Assembly (NCBI GenBank): GCA_963752915.1
Contig: CAVVZZ010000011.1
Location: 496,001 to 560,000, forward strand
Length of the DNA: 64,000 nt
Direction of reading: 5' to 3'
Source: DATJPR01 sp963752915
Lineage (GTDB): Bacteria > Bacteroidota > Ignavibacteria > UBA10030 > UBA6906
In this document: positions 53,463 through 62,496 of the stretch, one piece after another
How the letters are laid out: every line of letters starts with the position of its first letter
How positions within the stretch are numbered: the stretch's first letter is position 1
Program-made: the position numbers and the translations under genes
Notes under the pieces: model-generated
What the model was told of the DNA's origin: nothing
The model's input: the letters and a program-made list of their open reading frames with translations, nothing else
Database searches by the model: none

Positions 53463-55646
53463 TGGTCGAACCTCTCCGCCCGTTTTACGCCGGGGACACG
53501 GCGGATTTTCTCGAGAATGCGTTCCAGGTGCCCGGTGTCCTTCACGTCGATGATGAACGTCCCGTCAAACACCGAATCCTGCGCATCGATATTCACGCTC
53601 CGGATGTTGGTGTTGAGATACGACGAGATCGCATGGGTGACATCGCTCAGCATCCCCTGGCGGTCGTCACCGGCGATCTTCACTCCGGCAACAAAGGTCG
53701 CGATGCTCTCGGACGGCCATTGCACATCCATGATCCGGCTCGGCTCCAGACGCATCATCCCCTCGATGTTCTTGCAGGACCGGCGATGAATCTTGATTCC
53801 CTCGCCGGTCGTCACGAAACCCCACCACATCGTCCCCCGGGATGGGGTGACAGCACTTCGCGTAGTGGTGCATGAAGTTGTCAAGGGTCCCATTCAGCAC
53901 GATGCCCGAGGATGTTCCCCGGGCACTCGTGATAAACCGATTGAACAGGCCGTCAATGCGCTCTTCCTCCGGCGCGGAGGACTGCGGGTGTTTCTGTTCT
54001 TCCTGGAGCTGGGCGATCATCTCGTCAGGGTTCACCTTCTCCTGCCGCAGCGAAAGATAAAAACTGGAGAGGTTCTCCATCTTGCGCCGGTGCAGGAATT
54101 CCAGAAGGGTGTCTTCGTTGACCGAGAGCTTCGCCTTCTTGAGGCGTTTTTCCCAGATCTCTTTTCCTTCCTCGATCGCCTTGCGTTGTTCTTCCCTGAT
54201 CCAACGCCGGATGTGCGCCTTGGCCTTGTGGGTCGATGCGAACTTCTCCCAGTCCGGGTTCGGTGTTTGGTTCTTCGACGTGATGATCTCGACCTGGTCG
54301 CCGCTCTTCAGCGTGCTGTCCAGGGGGACGATGCGCCCATTGACCTTCGCAGCGAGGGTGTGGTTCCCGATATTCGAATGGATCTCGTAGGCAAAATCGA
54401 TGGGCGTGGCGCCGGTCGGCAGGATCTTCAAGTCCCCTTTCGGGGTGAAGAGATAAATCTCGTCCTGATACAGGTTGAGTTTGAAGCTCTCCATGAGCTG
54501 CTGGGTCGGAACCTGACCCTCGATCGCGTTCTCGAAAATGTCGCGCACCCAGTTGGCCCAGTTTGCGAGCTCCTCGTCGACCGTCACGACATTTTCCTTG
54601 TACATCCAGTGCGCCGCGATCCCCTTCTCCGCGACTTCGTGCATCTTCTTCGAGCGGATCTGCACTTCCACCATCTTTCCTTCGGGCCCGACGACCGTGG
54701 TGTGAATGGACTGGTAGCCGTTCTTTTTCGGGACCGAGATATAATTCTTGAAGCGTTCGGGATTCGGGATATAGATGTCGGAGACGATCCCGTACACGGC
54801 GAAGCACTGGTTGCTGTCTTCCGTATCGAGGATGATACGGATGGCGAACAGGTCGTAGATCTCTTCCAGGGGCTTGTTCCTCTTCAGCATCTTGTTGTAG
54901 ATGCTATAGAGATGCTTCGGGCGTCCGGTGATTTCAAACTTAAAACCGGCTTCACGCAGGCGGTGTTCGATCGGCTGGCTGAACTTCCGGATGTAGTGTT
55001 CGCGTTCGCGTCTGCGCGACTTGAGCTCCCGTGCAATCGCGTCATAGGCGTCGCGGTGAAGGTACTTGAAGGACAGGTCTTCCAGCTCCCATTTGATCCC
55101 GGCGAGGCCGAACCGGTTGGCGAACGGCGCGTAGATATCGAGCGTTTCGCGCGCAATCCGCTTCTGGCGCTCGGGGGAGAGGTATTCGAGCGTGCGCATA
55201 TTATGGAGACGGTCGGCGAACTTCACCAGCATCACGCGCACATCGTTCACCATCGAGAGCAGCATCTTCCGGTAGCTCTCGGCCTGCGTAACGTCATGGC
55301 TCTTGACGAGGTCGGAGATCTTCGTCGCACCGTCAACGATGTCGGCAATCGTGTCGCCGAACTCCTCGCGGATATCGCTGATCTGGTACTCGGTGTCCTC
55401 GACGACGTCGTGGAGGAGGGCGCTTGCGACGGAGATATCGTCGAGGGGGATCTCTTTTGCGACGATGCGCGCGACTTCGTAGGGGTGATCGAAGAAAGGC
55501 TCTCCCGAGGCACGCATGTCATGCCGGTGTGCGTTGAAGCCGAAGTCAAACGCGCGGCGGATCAGCGCTTCATCGAGCTTCGGAAGATTCTTCTCGCAGA
55601 TGACCAGGAGGTCTTCCAGCTTCTTTTTGTATTTCGGGTTCGTCAT
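53459..55646 (-). CDS. relA: RelA/SpoT-family (p)ppGpp synthetase/hydrolase, with apparent frameshift
   Basis: Stringent-response enzyme. HD hydrolase domain active by motif (LLHDVVEDTEY, residues 78-86), synthetase domain (GRPKHLYSIYNKM, NPERFKNYISVPKKNGYQS, MVEVQIRSKKMHEVAEKG), TGS (YLFTPKGDLKILPTGATPID), and ACT domain (VKIAGDDRQGMLSDVTHAIS). One surplus G in a run at 53820-53823 splits HPIPGDDVVGF from VTTGEGIKIHRRSCKN, removing the ACT part if real. About 728 residues joined. The RxKD motif reads RFKN (298-301), Asn for Asp, which is unusual. A consensus promoter lies 49 bases upstream of the ATG. Confidence 0.93.
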
Positions 55647-55701
55647 GGCCGGTCTTGCACAGGGAACGGCGGCGGGATTTCGGAGGTCAGCCCGTCAAAA
55701 A

Positions 55702-55730
55702 AATATATAACGTCACCGAGGGATTGTCAA
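55702..55730 (-). promoter_or_regulatory. Consensus sigma70-type promoter of relA
   Basis: TTGACA (55725-55730), 17 bases, TATATT (55702-55707) on the minus strand; predicted start near 55695. Same hexamers and spacing as the promoter at 13588-13616. Confidence 0.8.
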
Positions 55731-55743
55731 GAAATGCAGCGAT

Positions 55744-56388
55744 TCACTCTGTTTCGGGGAGGTCCCCCGGGGGCAGAGCGCGTATGACGGCGTCAATCAG
55801 CCGCACTTTCTCCCCGAGGGTGACGGTGTTCCGATCATTCACGATCACAAAATCCGCCCATCGCACCTTGTCTTGCGCCGGCCACTGGGCGGCAATCCGC
55901 TTCCGGACTTCTCCGGCGGACGTCCCGTCGCGGGCGACCACCCGGTCAATGCGGATCCGTTCCGGAGCATCCACGACGACCACGCGGTCGAGCCATTCGT
56001 CCATACCGCTCTCGTAGATCAGCGCCGCCTCGATCACCACGTACGGCATCGTGCGTCCCGGCGATTCGCGCGCAAGAGACCGGTCGATTTCCTCGAACAC
56101 CTTCGGGTGGACGATCGCATTGAGGCGGGTGGTCTGCTCTTCGGAGGCGAACGCAATTTTCGCCAGACCCCCCCGGTCGAGTGATCCGTCCTGACGGAAG
56201 ATCTCCTTCCCGAACGCGGATCGAAGTGCCGTCCGTACGCCCTGGTCGGATTCCGTCAGCACACGCGCGATCTCGTCCGCGCTGATGACGAGCCGTCCGA
56301 GCTGCTCAAAACACCTGCAGACCGTGCTCTTCCCGCTTCCGATCCCTCCCGTCACGCCGACGAGCCTGAACGGGCGATCACTTTGCAT
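55744..56388 (-). CDS. coaE: Dephospho-CoA kinase
   Basis: Final step of coenzyme A synthesis. 214 residues with P-loop GVTGGIGSGKSTVCRCFE, ISADEIARVL, IVHPKVFEEI, and the lid region RIRIDRVVARDGTSAGEVRKRIAAQ. Its start at 56388 overlaps the end of rny by 11 bases, so it closes the infC-to-coaE run. Confidence 0.95.
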   Translation of the reverse strand: MQSDRPFRLVGVTGGIGSGKSTVCRCFEQLGRLVISADEIARVLTESDQGVRTALRSAFGKEIFRQDGSLDRGGLAKIAFASEEQTTRLNAIVHPKVFEEIDRSLARESPGRTMPYVVIEAALIYESGMDEWLDRVVVVDAPERIRIDRVVARDGTSAGEVRKRIAAQWPAQDKVRWADFVIVNDRNTVTLGEKVRLIDAVIRALPPGDLPETE

Positions 56389-57934
56389 AGGCGATCGAGC
56401 GGTATTCGCGGATGACCGTTACCTTGATCTGTCCCGGGTACTCCATCTCTTTTTCAACCTTGGCCGCGATATCGTGCGCCAGCTGATCCGCGCGGGCATC
56501 ATCGACCTGGTCCTGTTCCACCACAACGCGCACTTCCCGTCCTGCCTGGATCGCATAGGTTTTCGAGACGCCCTGGAAGGACTGCGCGAACGATTCGAGC
56601 TTTTCGAGCCGCTTGACATAGCCTTCGACCGATTCCCGCCTCGCCCCCGGCCGTGCGCCGCTGATGGCATCAGCTGCCTGGACCAAAGCAGCGATCGGCG
56701 ATTCCATCGGGATGTCATCGTGGTGCGCACCGACGGCATTCACGACAATAGAGTGTTCACCGTACTTCTTCAGGAGTTCGAACCCTATCAGCGCATGCGG
56801 GCCTTCGATCGAACGGTCGACACATTTCCCGATATCATGGAACAGTCCGGCACGTTTGGCAAGCTGCGCATCGAGTCCGAGCTCCGCCGCCATCATGCCG
56901 GCAAGGAAAGCCACTTCAATGCTGTGCTGCAGCATGTTCTGGCCATAGCTCGACCGGTATTTCATCCTGCCCACAAGGCCCAGAATTTCCCTGTGGGTCG
57001 GGTGCAGACCGACCTCGATCAGTGTGTTCTCGCCGACGCGGAGCGTCTCCTCCTCGAGTTCTCCACGGACTTTCTCGACAACTTCTTCGATTCGGGCGGG
57101 GTGGATGCGACCGTCGGCGATGAGGCGTTCAAGCGCAATTCGCGCGACTTCGCGGCGGAAAGGATCGAAGGCGGAGAGGATGACCGCTTCAGGGGTGTCA
57201 TCGACGATCACATCGACTCCCGTGGCGGCCTCGAACGCGCGGATGTTCCTCCCCTCGCGTCCGATAATCCGCCCCTTCATCTCATCGCTCTGAATGTTCA
57301 GGACGCTGACCGTCGTCTCGACCGAATGGTCGGCCGCGGTGCGCTGGATCGCCTGGATGATGACCTTCTGTGCCTCTTTGCGGGCATCGTCGCGCGCCTT
57401 GTCCCGGATCTCCTTCAGCAATTGTGCGGCTTCCGAGCGGGCTTCGTTCGTGAGGTTTTCGACGAGAAGCTTTTTCGCCTCTTCGCGGGCGAGACCGGAG
57501 ATCCGTTCCAGTTTCTGGTTCTCCTCGCCGATCAGCCGGTCCAGCTCCGATTGGCGCTGATCGACATAGCGCGCCCGGTCCTCGATCTGGCGCTTGAAAT
57601 TTACCTGTTCCCGTTCCTTCTTTCCCAGGAGTTCGACTTTGCGGTCGATGTTCTCCTCCCGGATCTCGATTGCCTTTTCCTGGGCCTGCAGCTTGGTCCT
57701 CTTGCTCTGGACATCGGTATCGAACTCCTTCTTCTTCTGATACCACTCGTCCTTGACTTCAAGGAGCTTCTCCCGTTTCAGTGTGTCGGCTTCCTTTGCC
57801 CCGTCTTCAATGATTTTTCGTGCTGCGTCCTTTGCTGATGTAATCTTGTTTTGCCCGTTGCGGGCGTTCAGTACCCATCCAATCACCGCTCCCCCCAGCA
57901 ATGAGGTGACGGCGATAAGGATCTCTAAGGCCAT
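56378..57934 (-). CDS. rny: Ribonuclease Y
   Basis: Membrane-anchored endoribonuclease for mRNA turnover. 518 residues: N-terminal helix (ILIAVTSLLGGAVIGWVL), a long coiled coil rich in Lys/Glu (residues about 30-200), KH domain (MKGRIIGREGRNIRAFE) and HD domain (HSIEVAFLAGMMAAELG, GLFHDIGKCVD). The ATG at 57934 has AAGGAGG four bases upstream. Placed after zapA and the candidate 6S RNA, a known arrangement in Bacteroidota relatives. Confidence 0.96.
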   Translation of the reverse strand: MALEILIAVTSLLGGAVIGWVLNARNGQNKITSAKDAARKIIEDGAKEADTLKREKLLEVKDEWYQKKKEFDTDVQSKRTKLQAQEKAIEIREENIDRKVELLGKKEREQVNFKRQIEDRARYVDQRQSELDRLIGEENQKLERISGLAREEAKKLLVENLTNEARSEAAQLLKEIRDKARDDARKEAQKVIIQAIQRTAADHSVETTVSVLNIQSDEMKGRIIGREGRNIRAFEAATGVDVIVDDTPEAVILSAFDPFRREVARIALERLIADGRIHPARIEEVVEKVRGELEEETLRVGENTLIEVGLHPTHREILGLVGRMKYRSSYGQNMLQHSIEVAFLAGMMAAELGLDAQLAKRAGLFHDIGKCVDRSIEGPHALIGFELLKKYGEHSIVVNAVGAHHDDIPMESPIAALVQAADAISGARPGARRESVEGYVKRLEKLESFAQSFQGVSKTYAIQAGREVRVVVEQDQVDDARADQLAHDIAAKVEKEMEYPGQIKVTVIREYRSIAYAK

Positions 57935-57970
57935 ACAACCTCCTTCGTGGCAATGATTCACCTCCTGGAA

Positions 57971-58213
57971 AAAATAAAAAATCCGCACGAGACAACCGCA
58001 TCAGGAAGGCACATCTATAAAGAACCCTTCCGAGCACAGTGGGTGCACGCCGGCGCGTTTTTCGCTTCCCCTTCTCGCTCTCCCCAACCATCGGGTGTCA
58101 TCGCAAGACTGCTGTTAAGGCGTGGGGCATGCAATCAACGCACGCGAGCCGGGCTCCCAGAAAACAAAGTGTTGGTTCTTTATTTTGTGTTGAGACGGCT
58201 GACGGTGCGGATT
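57971..58213 (-). ncRNA. ssrS: Candidate 6S RNA
   Basis: The 340-base gap between zapA and rny can fold as one structured RNA of about 240 bases. A 9-base closing helix pairs AATCCGCAC (58205-58213) with GTGCGGATT (57980-57988), the 3' arm running into TTTTTTATTTTTT. Inside, ATAAAGAACC (58174-58183) pairs perfectly with GGTTCTTTAT (58017-58026), leaving asymmetric internal loops, then a long GC-rich apical part. In E. coli ssrS follows zapA. The family assignment is from synteny and shape, not from sequence identity; RNase P, tmRNA and SRP RNA signatures are absent. The closing helix is palindromic, so strand is chosen from the neighbours. Confidence 0.5.
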
Positions 58214-58264
58214 TTTTCATCCGTACACGACAGTACTGCAATATGCAAAGAACGGCTGAAGGCG

Positions 58265-58288
58265 GTCTTCACGGCTACGCGTGAAGAC
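58265..58288 (-). terminator. Stem-loop at the zapA stop codon
   Basis: GTCTTCACG and CGTGAAGAC form a perfect 9-base stem around a 6-base loop that includes the zapA stop. The following bases are only weakly T-rich (CGTTCTTT further on), so termination may be partial. Confidence 0.4.
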
Positions 58289-58559
58289 AGGTATCGAAAT
58301 ACTCAGTCAGCTTGTCGAGCTCACCGCGTACCATCGCCGTCATCTCCCGCGACTGATCACGTTCCTTAAAGAGGTCTTCCGTGATGTTCAGCGCCGAAAG
58401 AACGGCTACGGTCAGGGTGGGCTGTTCAGGGATTTTCGCGTGAATTGAACTGATCATCTCATCGACGTATGTTGCGACCCGCCGTGTGAACTCTTCGCTT
58501 TCTCCGCGAAGAGGATACTCCGATCCGAAAATCTTAACTCTGATGCTCTTTCGTTCCAT
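58275..58559 (-). CDS. zapA: Cell division protein ZapA
   Basis: 94-residue FtsZ-ring stabiliser with the ZapA pattern RVKIFGSEYPLRGESEEFTR and a coiled-coil tail containing TVAVLSALNITEDLFKERDQ. The first half is the FtsZ-binding domain; the tail tetramerises. Located downstream of a coiled-coil gene that may be a partner, and upstream of the candidate 6S RNA. Confidence 0.9.
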   Translation of the reverse strand: MERKSIRVKIFGSEYPLRGESEEFTRRVATYVDEMISSIHAKIPEQPTLTVAVLSALNITEDLFKERDQSREMTAMVRGELDKLTEYFDTCLHA

Positions 58560-58598
58560 GATCGTGCGGGTACGCTCTGTGATCGAGTTTGGGATTCG

Positions 58599-58913
58599 TC
58601 AAAGATACGCGTCGAGTTTTGCCAGGATTTCCTTCACGCGTCCCTTCAGGGCTTCCAGTTCACCGTTGTGTAAGGACGGCTGCGGAGGTCCCTGTGTAAC
58701 CTGCTGAAGTGGCTGCGCCTTGAGCTGTTCTTGGACGTCTCGGAACTGCTGCTGCACCGACTGCAGCCGCTGTTCGAGTTCATGAACCCTCTCGTCAAGC
58801 ACACGGTTCTCTTCCCGCAGTCTGCCGATGAGATCGACGGCAGTTCGCGCTCTCTCCCACAGTGCGTTGAGAGAAGTGTCCAGTGTGTTCTTATCTGAGA
58901 GTTGAGTTTCCAC
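58599..58913 (-). CDS. Coiled-coil protein, possibly ZapB-like
   Basis: About 104 residues, mostly one coiled coil (ALWERARTAVDLIGRLREEN, RVLDERVHELEQRLQSVQQQ) followed by a Gln/Pro linker and a short helix (LEALKGRVKEILAKLDAYL). It lies between pheT and zapA, where small coiled-coil division proteins are common, hence the ZapB-like suggestion. The start is uncertain: the open frame reaches into pheT, and I use the GTG at 58913; no strong ribosome binding site singles it out. Confidence 0.6.
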   Translation of the reverse strand: METQLSDKNTLDTSLNALWERARTAVDLIGRLREENRVLDERVHELEQRLQSVQQQFRDVQEQLKAQPLQQVTQGPPQPSLHNGELEALKGRVKEILAKLDAYL

Positions 58914-58965
58914 TCTGCCAGTTAGTCCGTAATCCGGTTCGACTGTCCCTCCCGGTACCAGGATG

Positions 58966-61383
58966 TTAGGCGCTGCGGAGAACGGCACTGAACGTCTGCC
59001 CGATGTGCCTGACGATGCCGGCGACGGCCTCGTCAATCTCCTGATCCGTCAATGTCTTTTCCTGCGACATCAACGAGAGGGCGAATGCGAGACTCTTTTT
59101 TCCTGCCGGCAGTTCGGACCCACGATACACATCGAACACCGTCACCGAAACCAGGAGTTCACTCCCCGAGCGTCGAATTTCTTCTTCCACCCGGCTGGAC
59201 TCGGTTGCAACATCAAGAATGAAGGCGACGTCCCGTCGGACGACCGGGTAACGGGGAAGCGGCCGGTACATCGGCCGTGCCCGTTTCTCAAGCCGCGCGA
59301 CCTGCAACTCAGCAACGAAAACGTCTCCTTCAATGCCGTACCGCGCTAACGTCTCTGCCGTTACCCTTCCAAGGGTCCCCGAGGGAAGTCCTTGAATTTC
59401 AACGGCCAGACCCTCTTCTATTAAACCATTGCTGGTAGGATAGGAAATAAAGCGACTTTTGTCAAGCCCAAGCGCTTCCAGGAATGCCGCAACGGCCCCT
59501 TTCAGGTCATAAATATCGGCCAACCGGTCCCCACCGCTCCAGTGAGGCGGGTTCGCCTTTCCGCAGATCGCGATACCGACCCTCTCTTCCTCGGCATAAT
59601 CATCCACCAGCCGGTTCTCCGCTGTCGGATCTCTGCGAAAAACATGCCCGACCTCAAACAACCGAAGATCCGCATTCCCGTGTCGCTGATTGAGAGCGAC
59701 GGCGTCCAGCATCCCCGGCAAAAGCGATGGCCGCATGATCGCCATGTCCTTGCTCAACGGGTTCAAGACCCGGACAGGGTCTACACCGGGAGGGACCGAT
59801 CGGGCCTCATCGCGCATCGGATTGGTGATGATCTCTCGAAAGCCCTGTCCGATGAGCTGACTTCTCGCCTTTTCAACTGCGTCCACGTCCATCCGCGTGA
59901 CGCCGAAATCAATCGCTGCGGTCGTCTGCGGCAGAATCGAATCGTAACCGTGCACCCGCGCCACCTCTTCGATCAGATCGATTTCCTGGACAAGGTCCAC
60001 GCGGAAGGTGGGCACACGGAAGGTCATCGCCTCCTTGGACCTCCTCACCAGCGGGATCTCCAACAACTTGAGCGACCGGACTATATCGGGTGCTGTCAGA
60101 TCCGTCCCCAGAACCCTGTTTACCCTCGCCGGCCGCAGTGTGATGTTCCGCTCTTTGATCTTCTTCGGGTAAATGTCGATCGCCCCCTTCAGCACTTCTC
60201 CGCCCGAAAGTTCGTGGATCAAAGCAGTCGCTCGGTCAAGGGCATACCGGACAGCGCCGGGGTCAGCGCCGCGCTCGAATCGCTGCGACGCATCGGTGAA
60301 AATCCCCAGGGTCTTGGAGGTCTTGCGGATTGAGGCCGGGTTCCAGCAGGCACTCTCGATGACGATATCGACCGTCCGGTCGTTAATCTCGGAATTTCTG
60401 CCGCCCATCACTCCGGCGATCGAGACTTCCTTCTCCGTATCGCACACCATGACCGCCTGTTCGGGAAGCGTATGTTCTTTTCCGTCGAGCGTCGTGAACC
60501 GTGTCCCGGCGGCCGCCTGGCGGACAATGATCTTTCCCCCCTCGAGGAGCGCATAGTCAAACGCATGCAGCGGATGACCGCATTCAAGCATAACATAGTT
60601 CGTCACATCGACGACCGTGTTTCTCGGCCGCAGGCCGGCGTTCCGCAATCGATTCTGCAGCCATGACGGCGACGGCCCAAGCGTTACCCCCCGGATCATC
60701 CTCGCGGAAAAGCGGACGCAGTTCTTCTTGTCCACGACGCGAACGCCGAGGTGCCTCCGGATCGGGGTCTTCCCCTCCTTCACGCTCACCCGAGGAAGGA
60801 TGGGACGTCTCCCGGCGAGAACTCCGATTTCCCGGGCGACACCGATATGGCTGAGCCAGTCAGGGCGGTTCGGCGTGATTTCCACATCGAAGGCCACGTC
60901 GTTCATTCCGAAATAGTCTGCGAGCGATTGGCCGACCTTCGCATCCGGAGCGAGAACCATAATCCCGGCGGCGTCTGTCCCCAGGTCTAGCTCCGCCTCT
61001 GAGCAGATCATCCCAAACGATTCCACTCCCCGGATTTTCACCTCGCGAAGAACGAAGGGTTTGCCTGACGGATCGTGCATATCCATCGGAACAGTCGCCC
61101 CGACGCGACCGACCGGGACCTTCTGGCCGGCTGCGACGTTCGGCGCGCCGCAGACAATTTGGAGGACGTCTTTCCCCACGCTGACGCGGCAAACCGTCAG
61201 GCGATCGGCATTGGGATGTTTTGAGCACTCTTCCACCAGCCCGACAACAAAGCCGTCAAACCTCTTCCCAAGATCCTCCCAGCGCTCGAATTCGAGTCCG
61301 AGCATGGTGAGACGCTCCACCAGCTTCTCCGGCGGAATGGAATACTTCAGATAGTCGTGAAGCCAACGTTGAAGGACGCGCAT
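58966..61383 (-). CDS. pheT: Phenylalanyl-tRNA synthetase beta subunit
   Basis: 805 residues: EMAP-like tRNA-binding domain (VVGLVEECSKHPNADRLTVC), B3/B4 editing domain, B5 (KKIKERNITLRPARVN), the catalytic-like domain, and the C-terminal FDX anticodon-binding domain (PLPRYPVVRRDVAFILD). The start MRVLQRWLHDYL is the family N-terminus. Follows pheS with a 15-base gap. Confidence 0.96.
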   Translation of the reverse strand: MRVLQRWLHDYLKYSIPPEKLVERLTMLGLEFERWEDLGKRFDGFVVGLVEECSKHPNADRLTVCRVSVGKDVLQIVCGAPNVAAGQKVPVGRVGATVPMDMHDPSGKPFVLREVKIRGVESFGMICSEAELDLGTDAAGIMVLAPDAKVGQSLADYFGMNDVAFDVEITPNRPDWLSHIGVAREIGVLAGRRPILPRVSVKEGKTPIRRHLGVRVVDKKNCVRFSARMIRGVTLGPSPSWLQNRLRNAGLRPRNTVVDVTNYVMLECGHPLHAFDYALLEGGKIIVRQAAAGTRFTTLDGKEHTLPEQAVMVCDTEKEVSIAGVMGGRNSEINDRTVDIVIESACWNPASIRKTSKTLGIFTDASQRFERGADPGAVRYALDRATALIHELSGGEVLKGAIDIYPKKIKERNITLRPARVNRVLGTDLTAPDIVRSLKLLEIPLVRRSKEAMTFRVPTFRVDLVQEIDLIEEVARVHGYDSILPQTTAAIDFGVTRMDVDAVEKARSQLIGQGFREIITNPMRDEARSVPPGVDPVRVLNPLSKDMAIMRPSLLPGMLDAVALNQRHGNADLRLFEVGHVFRRDPTAENRLVDDYAEEERVGIAICGKANPPHWSGGDRLADIYDLKGAVAAFLEALGLDKSRFISYPTSNGLIEEGLAVEIQGLPSGTLGRVTAETLARYGIEGDVFVAELQVARLEKRARPMYRPLPRYPVVRRDVAFILDVATESSRVEEEIRRSGSELLVSVTVFDVYRGSELPAGKKSLAFALSLMSQEKTLTDQEIDEAVAGIVRHIGQTFSAVLRSA

Positions 61384-61398
61384 GGCAGATTGAAGGGT

Positions 61399-62406
61399 TT
61401 AGAATTGGGCAAGGAACCTGACATCGTTTTCAAAAAAGAGCCGGATGTCGTCGATGCCATAACGGAGAATGGCGATGCGTTCGATGCCCATGCCGAATGC
61501 ATAGCCGGTGTACTTTTCCGGATCATACCCGACCGAACGAAAGACATTCGGATGCACCATCCCGCAACCAAGGATCTCAAGCCATCCGAGCTGTTTGCAC
61601 ATCCGGCAGCCCTTGCCGTTGCAGATGAAGCAGGTAATGTAGATGTCCGCGCTCGGTTCGGTGAACGGAAAGAACGTCGGGCGAAATCGATATTTCAGTC
61701 CGCTTCCGTAGAACTGTTGGATGAACGAAATCAACGTCCCTTTGAGCTCGCTGAAGGTGACACCCGTATCGACACACAATCCTTCCACCTGGTGGAACAT
61801 GCAATAGCTTCGGGCATTGATCGCTTCATTCCGGTAGACCTTCCCCGGCATGATAGCGCGGATGGGCGGCTGTTGCTGCTCCATGACGCGGATCTGTACC
61901 GGCGAGGTGTGCGTCCTGAGGAGCGCATTGCGGCTGACGAAGAAGGTATCCTGCATGTCCCGTGCAGGATGATCGGGAGGAAAATTCAGTGCTCCAAAGT
62001 TATGATAGTCGTCCTCGAGTTCTGGACCGTCTGCAATCGTGAAGCCCATCCCGGCAAAGATGCGGCGGATTTCGTCGAGCGTCTGGGTAAGCGGGTGCCG
62101 GGATCCAACGAACGGCGACCGGCCGGGGAGTGTGACGTCGATCGACAGAGTGCCAGCGGTTTTGGAAGAGAGTTCCTCCGCCTTCCTGTCAAACGCCGCC
62201 TGGATCCGTGCGCGGAGCGCATTCAGGGTCTTGCCGAGCGCCGGGCGTTCCTCCGGGGAGGCGTTCTTGAGCTGTTCGAAAAGTCCTGCGATCTGTCCTT
62301 TGCGTGACAGGTACCGAACCCGGAACGCATCGAGAGTCTGCTGATCGTGGATTCCGAGGATATCGCTCTCCGCCTGTGCGAGGAGCTGGTCAACGAGCGG
62401 TTGCAT
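61399..62406 (-). CDS. pheS: Phenylalanyl-tRNA synthetase alpha subunit
   Basis: 335 residues with an N-terminal coiled coil and class II catalytic motifs: HPLTQTLDEIRRIFAGMGF, RTHTSPVQIRVM, KVYRNEAINARSYCMFHQVE and the motif 3 GMGIERIAILRYGIDDIR. A four-Cys insert CFICNGKGCRMCK lies between motifs 2 and 3, as in several Bacteroidota-type PheS proteins; a metal site is likely. No clear Shine-Dalgarno site precedes the ATG; a stable hairpin lies upstream (62445-62474). Confidence 0.96.
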   Translation of the reverse strand: MQPLVDQLLAQAESDILGIHDQQTLDAFRVRYLSRKGQIAGLFEQLKNASPEERPALGKTLNALRARIQAAFDRKAEELSSKTAGTLSIDVTLPGRSPFVGSRHPLTQTLDEIRRIFAGMGFTIADGPELEDDYHNFGALNFPPDHPARDMQDTFFVSRNALLRTHTSPVQIRVMEQQQPPIRAIMPGKVYRNEAINARSYCMFHQVEGLCVDTGVTFSELKGTLISFIQQFYGSGLKYRFRPTFFPFTEPSADIYITCFICNGKGCRMCKQLGWLEILGCGMVHPNVFRSVGYDPEKYTGYAFGMGIERIAILRYGIDDIRLFFENDVRFLAQF

Positions 62407-62444
62407 GGCGAGCAGGTTGGGGTGAAAAGAGATCTTCCCATCCC

Positions 62445-62474
62445 CCGTTGCAGCCGGATGCCCGGCCGCAACGG
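62445..62474 (-). promoter_or_regulatory. Stable hairpin between rplT and pheS
   Basis: Minus-strand CCGTTGCGGCCGG and CCGGCTGCAACGG pair over 13 bases (one G-U) around a GCAT tetraloop, 39 bases before the pheS ATG. There is no T-run after it. It could be an attenuator-like, processing or stabilising element. Confidence 0.45.
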
Positions 62475-62496
62475 TTGGACGGGAAGAAGGAGACCT

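Noticed and set aside
53793..55787. 664-codon open frame on the + strand opposite relA
   Set aside because: Antisense shadow of relA; composition and lack of domains argue against coding. The same holds for 47679-49109 and 56285-57838.
57971..58213. RNase P RNA, tmRNA or SRP RNA as identity of the zapA-rny structured region
   Set aside because: No GAGGAAAGTC-type RNase P core, no tRNA-like ends of tmRNA and no SRP tip-loop sequence could be found; 6S fits place and shape better.
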